Assembly (NCBI RefSeq): GCF_004337985.1
Contig: NC_043742.1
Location: 62,001-126,000, forward strand
DNA: 64,000 nt
Direction of reading: 5' to 3'
Origin: Pyricularia pennisetigena
Lineage: Eukaryota > Ascomycota > Sordariomycetes > Magnaporthales > Pyriculariaceae
Shown here: piece by piece, positions 1-8,802 of the stretch
How positions within the stretch are numbered: the stretch's first letter is position 1
Layout of the letters: each line of letters starts with the position of its first letter
Position numbers and translations under genes: made by a program
The notes under the pieces: model-generated
What the model was told of the DNA's origin: nothing
The model's input: only the letters and a program-made list of their open reading frames with translations
Database searches by the model: none

Positions 1-783
1 GTTTTCGACGGCCATAAATTATATAACGGACGAATTTATATTTTTTTATTTGTAAAATAATATTTAATTAGTATACTTATCCTTTTATTCGTTACACGTT
101 ATTCAATTATTGGATTTATTGGTTTTTAGGCCGTAAAAAAGGTTTATCGACGTTAATTTGGATTGATTAACCAATTTTATTATCAAATAATTGTTGGAAA
201 ACGAGATTTCCTTTTTTGTTATAATATGACCAAATCGAAAACATTTACAGCAAAAATATTTAATTTAGGTGGCGTATAACGGGTTTATAGCCGGTAAACT
301 TAGTAAAACTATTTGTAAACCCTTTTTTATTAAAAAATAGCAACGCGAACGTAATAAAAAATAAAAATAACGGTTTATAAAGGGATAAAATACAGAAAAT
401 TTCAACCCAAAAAATTAACGACCCGTTTTCATTTATTTGGAAAACCTTTAAAACGACCCAAAATATTCGATTTTAACTGCAAAAACTTTCCCAATCCAAT
501 AAAACGAACGCTGTTTTACGTTTTTTTTGCAAAAATCCAAAAAAGCTTCGAAATTAAAAATGTATTTTTGGTTAACGTATAATAAAAAATCAATTTATTG
601 GAATATAATTGGAGGTAGTACGGCCGGCGAAAAGAAAAAGGGTAATTCCGGACTTAAACGAGTTTTTGGTTAATAAATAAAATATCATTGGATTGCAGGA
701 AAATGATATAGAAAATTTGGAACTTCTAACTGTATGAAAAAGAGGTTAATGAACTGGAACAGCTTACAAAGGTAGTCTCAGTG
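1..783. repeat. AT-rich, RIP-like degenerate sequence
   Basis: The stretch is strongly AT-rich and full of stop codons in every frame, unlike the roughly balanced composition after about 2.65 kb. It holds no open frame of useful length. Composition with abundant TA and few CA/TG steps is what repeat-induced point mutation leaves in ascomycete transposons. I do not recognise the parent element. It may be the truncated body of a transposon running off the left edge of the window. Confidence 0.6.
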
Positions 784-899
784 CTCAGACTAGACCCCCC
801 TGCTTCGCAGTGGGGACCGAACGCTCCATGTACCTTTTAGCCACATGGTTTTTCGACCAATTACATTGGCCGAAAAAATCGCGCTCGTTCTAGTCTGAG
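784..899. repeat. 116-bp inverted-repeat island with internal hairpin
   Basis: The 11-mer ctcagactaga at 784-794 is the exact reverse complement of tctagtctgag at 889-899. Inside, 796-815 can fold as a C-run, ctgc, ttc, gcag, G-run hairpin. The island is clearly less AT-rich than the DNA on either side. It overlaps the left arm of the larger inverted-repeat element and may be its true end or a small insertion. Confidence 0.45.
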
Positions 900-1511
900 G
901 ATATCTTGTCGCATTTCGCCGTTTATAACGGTATTATTAATAATATACCTAATGTTACGATATCGCTAATAATTATTTTATTAATATAAGGATAGTTTGT
1001 GGTATTCTGCCGTTTATAGCGGGAATATACAAAATATTCGCATTATAATGGCAAAAGAAAATAGTGTACCTATAGCATGCAATTAAATATTCGTATAAAG
1101 AAATAAATAAAAATTAAAAAAATATATAGTAATTTGCGTTAGATTTATTGGAGTCTGTTAAGTATTTGAGTGCCGGTCGCGTCTTTATAACCACTGTATT
1201 TGAAAAGATATTAAAATATTGAGTAAAATTTGTACTTTTTCATTATATTCAATTTTTTTTTGAATAATAGTATATAATATTAATTTGAATTTTAGTTACA
1301 GTATTGATAGCCTAGCAGACCTAGTACTGCAAAGTGCATGCAATTATCGATTAAAACAAAAGTTTTATTATTATTTTTATATTAATTAACATTTTGTTAA
1401 AAACCTGAATAATTTACGCAAATATTAGTAAAACTAAAAGAAAGTTTAATTCAGGCATTTTTTTATCAATTTATTAAAGCGCCTTATTGTACTTTTTTTT
1501 TATAAATTTTA

Positions 1512-2200
1512 TTTAATTAAATAAAGCAATAAATATAAAAATAATACACATTCAGCATTTTTTATATAAAAAAACAAAAAGGGCCGGTATTGTAAATCGG
1601 GTTTTACGTTAACGTTTGCTTATATACATGATCCACTTTTTCAATTTTGGTTTTATTAATGTTAAAATTGGTAAAAATGTAAAAGCATTTCTATTGCAAA
1701 ATATATATAAAATTGGATATATTTTACCTATCCGCATATTTAACGGCTTATATAATTAGATATATGTACAAAGATGTGATATTATATTAGATATATATAT
1801 GCCACCCCCCACGTGCAAAAACCACGAAACTTGGCTGCAAAACAAAAATAATATAAAATTAATTAAATAAAGCAAAAAAATTTATAAAATACACATTTAG
1901 TATTTTTTTTATTAAAAAGTTTTTAAAGCCGATATTATAGGTGGGATAAAACCTGGACGCTTTTTTATATACGTAGTCGAATCTTTAAAGTTTTCGTTTT
2001 AATATCGTTAAAATTGGTAAAAATATACACGAGTTTCGATTGTAAATTATATATAGAAAAGTATATACTTTGCCTATCCGCTTATTTAACTGCTTATATA
2101 ATATAATATATGCACCGAAACTCAGTATAACGCTATATAAATATATACGACCCTCTACGTGCAAAAATTATAAAATTTGGTCAAAAATTAAAAATAATAT
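1512..2200. repeat. Diverged tandem duplication, unit about 340 bp, two copies
   Basis: Copy A (about 1512-1851) and copy B (about 1852-2200) share an ordered series of landmarks. These are attaaataaagcaa, a(c)acattYag then a T-run, gttaaaattggtaaaaat, cctatccgc then tatttaac, and acgtgcaaaaa near the end. Many differences are C/T or G/A (accacgaaac in A versus attataaaat in B), the direction expected from RIP acting on a duplication. Confidence 0.65.
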
Positions 2201-2311
2201 TAAAAAAAATCGAAAATCGAAAAAAAAATCGAAAAAACAATACCGCCATAAACGGATTAAGGGCAGGTGGTATCGAATTCGGCCATTATAACAAATAAAA
2301 AAATAAGTCGA

Positions 2312-2351
2312 ATCGTTGCTAATAGCGGTATTAAACGCTATTTTCAACGAT
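2312..2351. repeat. Perfect-stem hairpin inside the AT-rich element
   Basis: atcgttg (2312-2318) pairs with caacgat (2345-2351), and aatagcg (2321-2327) pairs with cgctatt (2336-2342). This gives a 14-bp interrupted stem. It has survived in otherwise degenerate DNA just inside the right inverted arm. Function unknown. Confidence 0.5.
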
Positions 2352-2605
2352 ATTTTATTTTTTCAATATTATATATAATTGTAAAATAATAAAGGAGTTT
2401 CGGTTAAAAAAAGGCCAAAAATACCGCCATAAACGGCGAAAATCGACAAATTGTCCTCAAACCTGAACCAAAACGTTCTTTGGATGGACCCACAGGTACA
2501 TTGCAAAACCGCAATTGAGCCACGAAATGGAGCGAAGCGAACGAAGTGGATTAATTGTGGAGCTTTGGGCTTCAGGGATGAGCCCTGAAACTATTAAAAA
2601 CGATT

Positions 2606-4262
2606 GTATTTTTGTTCGTTGATAGTTTTATATTTAAATTAGGTTATAAAAGTAGGTATCTCGTTGTTAGATCTTTAGGTGTGGTTAACAGGGGGGTGGG
2701 CCATCAGGGGGTACCCGACGTTATTTAATAAGCCAAGCAAATAAACGGATGTTCTATGTGGCCCCATGGGGGGCGACTTTTAACACGTTATTCAGGCGTT
2801 ACTCAAACAAAAGCAACATGGTATATCACAGTTAATGCTATCTGCACGGAATATATTCTGACCGAGAGCATTCAGGACACTGATATTTCGCAGGGGCATA
2901 TCCCGCCTATATTATGATAACCTTCGTCTTGCAAATTGTGGGAATAGGCGGTCGATGGCGACGATGAAAAGACAAATGGAGGCCCTGCTAAGTTGCTAAC
3001 TTAATCGGTATATATTAATTGCTCTTGTGCGTCCAGATTATGCGGGAATTGTAACCCAGGGGATTGCCCTCAGCCCTCGCTTCTGGAAAGTACCCATGTA
3101 TGGGCTGAGAAGAGTTCATTTCAAATTTGGTCGTCCCCATTACGCACACAGGCCTCTCGGCTGTGGATCTTTGGTCTAGATTGTCTAGCTCGCAGCTGCC
3201 ACATGGCAAATGGGGCAAAAGTTCCAAAATTTGTAAAACCGGGTGATTTTTCAGTCCAAGTTTCTCACTAAAGACGTATCCAGGCCAGGCGGTGGACTTT
3301 GAATCCAGAGCCGCGATTTGCTGTCTGCAAGTGTGTAGTATCGGCACCCCACACGGCGGACGAACCCCCATGTGCTGTGCTCGATTCTTTGACAATCCTA
3401 CGGAGTTGGGTTTCGGTGAAATACCGTAGTAAATTACCTGATCCACTCCACGTCGCCTAACCTTCTTGGTCACTCTCTTGGAAAGCCGTGAATGCCAAAA
3501 TGGGACCCGGTCTCGGTCGGACATTGGTATGCTGTGGTAAAAGGTTCGATAAACGCTTGGACAACCATCATCTGCCAACGGCTATTAGTGGAGACTGTTT
3601 ATTCGTGACCGATGCTGAGCTACCTATCGTTCAGTCCGCCCTTTGCCTGCACTAATCCCTGCGCAACTTCAGCTGTGTCCCGGTTTTTGACGAAAGTCCT
3701 AGAGTTACAAGTCCCTTCAAAGAATAATATGCTACACCAGGTGCAGAATTTGAGCCAGTTAAATCAGCCTTCTCTGACTTGACAGGATGTCAGATTTCAA
3801 AAGCCGATAAGATTGCCGATAGAAGCTGGTGTCGGCATAACTTGTCTTTGGGGTATTTCCCGCAGTTTAGGGTCTGCACGATCTGCAAGCCGGCTCGACC
3901 TACCATCATAGCAAAAAGCGAAACCCACGTGGACGACAAGTTCAGGATGGGGCGAGAAATGACTCTTAAAACAATGAAATTCAGGGACCCTGACTGGATT
4001 CCTAATCACTTTGAATACTGTGTTTACGCATTTAGAATGGATAGGGCTTTAAAATAGAACATAATTTGTTTTGTTGTAAGAAGGGAAATAATATTATAAC
4101 ATTAAAGCGAGAAAATTTATGCGGGAGGAGAAAGAAAAAGGAAAAAAAAAGGAAACAACAACAAGAAAAAAAAAAAAAAAAGAAATCGTCGCCGCCGTAA
4201 ATACACCCCTTGAAGCACAAATCTATCCCTTGCACGACGGTATTCCCTGAACGTCTCCTCGA
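2606..4262. other. Intergenic, no convincing gene
   Basis: Composition returns to near genome average after about 2.65 kb. A minus-strand open frame (3015-3578) and a plus-strand one (3779-4057) both lack an ATG at their 5' limit and show no family resemblance, so I do not call genes. The segment just before the rhodopsin-like gene (4130-4195) is A-rich and purine-rich and is probably its 3' flank. Confidence 0.5.
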
Positions 4263-4964
4263 CTATGGGGCGGGTTGGCCTTGTCCAGTACCAGCCGTGA
4301 TTTTGGTAGTGGTGCCAAAATCGGTCATGGGATAGTCACCCCGGTCGCTGCTATCGTCGAGGAAGGTCCCAGGGCTACCGGGAGGCTTAGCGCCTTGCTC
4401 ATTGCTGTGCAGCCTCTCGACGCTGCCGCCGCCCTCAAGGTCCGGGTACATACTGCGCGTCTTCTGGGGCCGCGTCGAAGACGTTGCTGTGGAGAAGGTT
4501 CGGACCCTGCTCTCGCCTTGGCTCGCCTTCGTGCCGCCGTACTGACTGCCCTTGGCGCCGTAGACTCTGGACGCCGAGGTGCTTTTGCCAAACGACGATG
4601 CGAGGCGAGGCAGGTATTTGCCTACAAGCGGCCGCAACGAAGGCAGCGAGGCGCACATGAGCCCAATCGATATTTCGGCCGCTGACCACGAAGATGAAAT
4701 GGCGTTACTCCACGTAACATCGGGGCTGTCCGTGAGGAAGGTGAGGCGGAGGATCGATATAATAACCGCGAAAAAGCCGAGAGAGAAGATTCCCAAAAGC
4801 ACCAGCTTTTGAGGTCCGTTAATGCGCAATTTCCAAAGAGCCGGTAAGGGCAAGGCAAAAACTATAATATCGGTGCCGATGTGTGCACCGGCTTGAGCGT
4901 AGTACATGGTGAAGTTCTATTAGGTTTTTCACTCGGTCAGCGCATTTCGTATAAGAAATGAACA

Positions 4965-5008
<44 letters not shown>

Positions 5009-5844
5009 GTTTTGCAAAGCTGCGTATCGTGCCAATGACTCACCGGTAGGCAGTTCTTCTTGGTGGAAAAGGACCAAAAGTCAGAAATCTATAGCAACAT
5101 CCAAGGTTAGTTACTGTTTCAATTCACTTGCTTGCCACAATTGTATTACACTCACCGGCGTGCAAGGGAAGATTGCCAAAAAGAGAAAAGCGATGGATGT
5201 GGCGAGAATGACGGCAAGAAAGCCCAGATACATCTGCTTCATGGACCTGGTCGTTGCCAGCACGCGGTAATATTGCAGGAGGAAGGATGCCTTGGTGAAC
5301 ATGACCGATAGATTGTAGAAAACAATGCTGAAATAGAAATTCTGTTGAATAGAAACAACGCCACGGCACGCGATTAGTCTAGAGTGCATCATATACCGTC
5401 GGCGATTTGGTCCACTTACTATAAAGAATTGCTGCAGATCACCAGGACTAACCGTCCATATATGTTTTCCACATCCGTAGGTCGCATCTAAAAAGCGCGA
5501 AGTATTGTTAGACGGCCTGGTCTTGTTCGGGGGGCACATCTGCGCGCTGCTACTTACTGATGCCAACTACTATGCCACAGGCAAGCGTGAATAGGAGGGA
5601 TAGTGCCGCCGCCCAATCATCGAGGCCAAATGTTTTGATGACAAAAACGCGAGTGTAAATCTGAATCAAAATTTGCCAGAGAACGTTAGGATTGCCAGGG
5701 TTAAAAAGTCGAGGGCAAAAAGATGTTTTTGCTTACCCTGGCGAGAACAACCACCGTAACCGCCGTTAAACTTATAATGACCGAGGCGTAGATATTTGGC
5801 ACTCGAGACTCGTTGTCGAGTGAGTGGTCTACAAAGTCGGCCAT
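4263..5844 (-). CDS. Rhodopsin-domain 7TM protein (Pth11/SAT4-like)
   Basis: Six exons: 5844-5737, 5660-5558, 5487-5420, 5341-5156, 5088-5044, 4916-4263; 387 aa, phases consistent at all five GT-AG introns. The start ATG at 5844 gives an N-terminal outside segment followed at once by TM1 (YASVIISLTAVTVVVLARI). The hallmark of fungal rhodopsin-like proteins follows: RIYTRVFVIKTFGLDDW after TM1, GCGKHIWTV before TM3, FYNLSVMFTKASFLLQYYR, an FPCTP-type loop, then AHIGTDIIVFALPLPALW and the last helices (SSSWSAAEISIGLMCASLPSL). A Ser/Thr-rich cytosolic tail of about 100 residues ends the protein. Family members are plasma-membrane proteins, some acting in surface or host sensing, most unstudied. 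The function here is not known. Intron 5 carries a 39-bp A/T homopolymer. Confidence 0.9.
4968..5006. repeat. A(39) homopolymer within an intron
   Basis: An uninterrupted run of 39 A (T on the coding strand) lies inside the last intron of the rhodopsin-domain gene, stretching that intron to about 127 bp. The exon frames join correctly across it. The exact length may be affected by sequencing. Confidence 0.9.
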
Positions 5845-6888
5845 CTTTTTTCTGCAAGCGACTGGCCACACAAAGAATGAGAATGTCTCTCTTTTCCCCG
5901 GTGTAGCTTTTTCTTCTTTTTTATTCTTTTTTTAAACTTTGCCCTCCGGGGGCTTGAACAGTCGACAATGCGAGGACAACGTCGCGTCTCTTTGGGGGGA
6001 GGGGACGAATTGACTAGAACAATGGGCCTTAAAGCTTGTTTCCCTCCAGTGGTATGCCTGTTCCCTTTCGACTCAAATGCGAACCATACAAAGAATATTT
6101 ATATGAAGATGACGGGAACACGAAAGAGCCGTACACGAGTAGTAACAACCAGGTCATATGGCGATCCAGGACCCGCACACCGGAACCAAGATTCAAGATC
6201 TCCAAGGTATGCGGCAGCCCGGGTGGATGCATTTGCCTGGTGCGCCGCATGTGGCAGGGATTGGGGGCTGGCGGGCTGGGGCGGTTCCAGTGATGTATAA
6301 CCAAAATTGCCTGATGACGAGAGGCCTGTGCAGCTGCACGTTGAGGGCAGGCATCTGGACGAAAGCATGGTCGCAATGCTACTTCTGTCACTGTCAATCA
6401 ATCGAGGTGTTTGAGTTGTGTCAGGGCGCAATCGAAGGATCCATAAGTAGCTACTATTAGTCGGCCAGCCATTGCCTGCAGGGTTGATGCAGGTAAAGGT
6501 AAGGTGGTTGGTCCTTAACTTCGAATTACTTTGGCTTGTTTTTTTTTTTTTTTCGTACTTTTTTATCTTTATTTTTATTTTTCTTGTGCTTGGTACAGTA
6601 TTCACTTACTGCTTGGACATGCACAGGGGATATTTGCTCATGTTTTACCGTTTGAGTTTGGCCAAGCACTGACCTGCGTGAAACAAGTGGGGTGGATTAA
6701 TATATTTTATAACCAGCTTTGTTCTTTTTTATCCAGGTTAAGCCTAGGCAAAGGCACCCTATAATATTACTTTGAGCTACCGTTGCGGGGCTCTCGAGGC
6801 CGTGCCCTAATTTCTGCACATCACCTGCGATATTCACCGGAACGTATCCTCGTCGCCGGAGATATTTAGACGGCAACATAACCACGCA
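5845..6888. other. Divergent intergenic region
   Basis: This 1.04-kb gap lies between two divergently transcribed genes and must hold both promoters. Short overlapping frames on both strands around 5970-6600 have no family resemblance and mutually exclusive reading, so none is called. A T-run lies at 6540-6553. Confidence 0.6.
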
Positions 6889-6989
6889 ATGCGTCAATCT
6901 GCAGAATCCATCGTACTCGGCGTCGTTAGGCAAGAGCTGCGGGAAAAAGACGGCGTTATCAGGGCCATCAATGACCAGGTATGGATATG

Positions 6990-7020
<31 letters not shown>

Positions 7021-8462
7021 GTCTTCTTCTTTTTTCATCTTGCTTATTTCATTCATCTTGACCCCTTCGAGCCCCAGCGCAGCTCGGAAAAAAAGACGGT
7101 AAAATACTACTGACTGCTATTTCCCGTGCATTCCATATTTGTTGCAACCTGCTCCGACTCCTCTAATGTCCCCATGGATTGATTGATACGCACTAGTTGT
7201 TTGACGCAGGGGAGGCATCTCTTATGTAGAGTTCAAGGACTCTTCTGTCTGTTTCCTCACGCTTACCATTAACCTTTTGAACCCCTCTTTCCCCCGCTCT
7301 AATCCAATCCGGCCACCCGTAGATCCACGCCAACCCCGAATTGGCATACGAAGAGTTCAAAGCCCACGATGCATTCGTTACGCTTCTGCGAAAACTTCAG
7401 TTCGAAGTGATCCCGCATGCCTATGGAGTCGAGACGGCTTTCTGTGTAGAGTACGGATCAGGTGGTCGTCTGGTGGTCTACAACGCCGAGTACGACGCCC
7501 TTCCAGGGATCGGTCATGCCTGCGGGCACAATCTGATCGCGTCGTCCTCCCTCGCCGCCTTCCTGGGTCTTGCTGCTGCCCTCAAGCACAATCCAGATCA
7601 GCCGGGGCGCGTCCGTCTTCTGGGCACACCCGCCGAGGAGGGCGGCGGCGGCAAGCTCAAGCTGATCGCGGCGGGAGCCTACAAGGGCGCCGCCGCCAGC
7701 CTGATGGTGCACCCGGGGCCGTCCTATCTGCTCGCCGCCCCCGTGGAGGAGGTCGCTTTCGTGCGCATGCTGGCCAACGTCAAGATGCGCATCTACTTCA
7801 GCGGTCGCGAGAGCCACGCCGCCATGGCTCCCTGGGATGGCGTCAACGCTCTCGACGCCGCGATGCTGTCGTACAATGCAATTTCCATGCTCCGGCAGCA
7901 CGTCCGACCCTACGAGCGCATCCATGGAGTGGTGCGTCAAGGCGGCGAAAGGCCCAACGTGACGCCCTCTTCCACCTGCGTCGAGTACTACATCAGGAGC
8001 GACACGCGCGCCGCCGCCCAGAAGCTGTGGGAGAGGGTCAAGCTCTGCTTTGAGGGTGCCGCCATTGCGACTGGGTGTGGCGTCCGATACGAGCCTATCA
8101 ACTCGTACGCTGACGTCAGGCCGTCGCGGGCACTTTGTCGCGAGTACCAAGCTGTGCAGACGCCAGAGACCGTCTCCTTTTCGGAGCCGGCCGACTTCCT
8201 GGCGGGGAGCACCGACATGGGTGACGTGTGCTATGAGTGTCCTGGCTTCCATGGCGCATTTGGGATTGATACGGAGAAGGGCCAGTCCAACCACACGCCT
8301 GCGTTTGCGGCCGCCGCAGGACTCGACAAGTCCTACAAAAAGGCGATTGAGTGCGGAAGGGGTATGGCCATGGTTGGATGGCGAGTTTTGAGCGATGATG
8401 CTTTTGCTGCCGAGGTACAAAAGGAGTGGGAAGAGGACATGCGTATCGCCAAGGAGACTTGA
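6889..8462 (+). CDS. M20-family metallo-amidohydrolase (PM20D2/Xaa-Arg dipeptidase-like)
   Basis: Two exons, 6889-6978 and 7323-8462, 409 aa. The 343-bp intron (GT at 6979, AG at 7321-7322) contains a long T-tract. It joins RAINDQ to IHANPELAYEEFKAHD, the usual N-terminal motif of M20D amidohydrolases. Metal site residues are visible: GHACGHN (His99), the PAEE pair (Glu135/Glu136), a VHPG His, and a late NHTPAF His354. The middle part (FSGRESHAAMAPWDGVNALDA) is the lid/dimerisation domain. The family hydrolyses N-acyl or dipeptide amides in the cytosol; PM20D2-type members act on dipeptides with basic residues. Substrate here is not resolved. No signal peptide or peroxisomal tail is seen. It converges on the alcohol oxidase gene. 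Confidence 0.88.
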
Positions 8463-8653
8463 TGGAGTACCCCCCCGTTTCCTTTGCATTCGTGGCCGAC
8501 AGAATCATCGAGGACGTCTTGCAAGACTAGGACTGTTGAGCTGAGCTACCTAGGTAGGTATACATTCATATAGACAAACAAGTAATCAAACAAACAAACA
8601 AACAAACAATCTGTTACATCACGCAAATTTCACGTCATTTATCGTCACTTCCC

Positions 8654-8694
<41 letters not shown>

Positions 8695-8802
8695 TGACTT
8701 AAGAGGATCGACTGCAGAGTCAGACCAAGAAATAGCCACGAAAAGTACTTATTCTCCCCCGCTTATTCATCCAAGATCGCCACTCATGAACAACACGTCG
8801 CA
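8463..8802. other. Convergent 3' intergenic region with poly-T and TACCTAGGTA motif
   Basis: The 340 bp between two converging stop codons hold ctacctaggtaggta (8546-8560), four or five AAAC units (about 8586-8608) and a T(37) run at 8657-8693. No gene is present. The region presumably contains both polyadenylation sites. Confidence 0.75.

Larger units (their letters stand above)
784..2605. mobile_element. Degenerate inverted-repeat element (RIP-mutated relic)
   Basis: Positions 891-940 and the reverse complement of 2419-2465 are alike: both read (tc)tgagga, then ttgtcg, then a shared tttcgccgtttat block, then a cggtatt end. This is a diverged terminal or subterminal inverted repeat about 1.5 kb apart. 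A second cgccgtttat-like block lies just inside each end (about 1000-1015 and about 2240-2256). Outside both arms lie less AT-rich hairpin-bearing segments (784-899 and about 2466-2605), so the element may extend that far. The interior is AT-rich with no coding frame left, so any transposase is gone or the element was non-autonomous. Superfamily unknown. Confidence 0.5.

Noticed and set aside
3015..3578. 187-codon open frame on the minus strand
   Set aside because: It opens at a TTG, with the first ATG 18 codons in, shows no domain or exon partner, and borders a repeat relic. Left uncalled.
3779..4057. 92-codon plus-strand frame
   Set aside because: Begins at TTG with no upstream ATG or splice partner and overlaps another frame on the opposite strand.
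7458..8489. 343-codon minus-strand frame opposite the M20 gene
   Set aside because: It is a low-complexity shadow of the M20 coding exon; the plus strand carries all family motifs.
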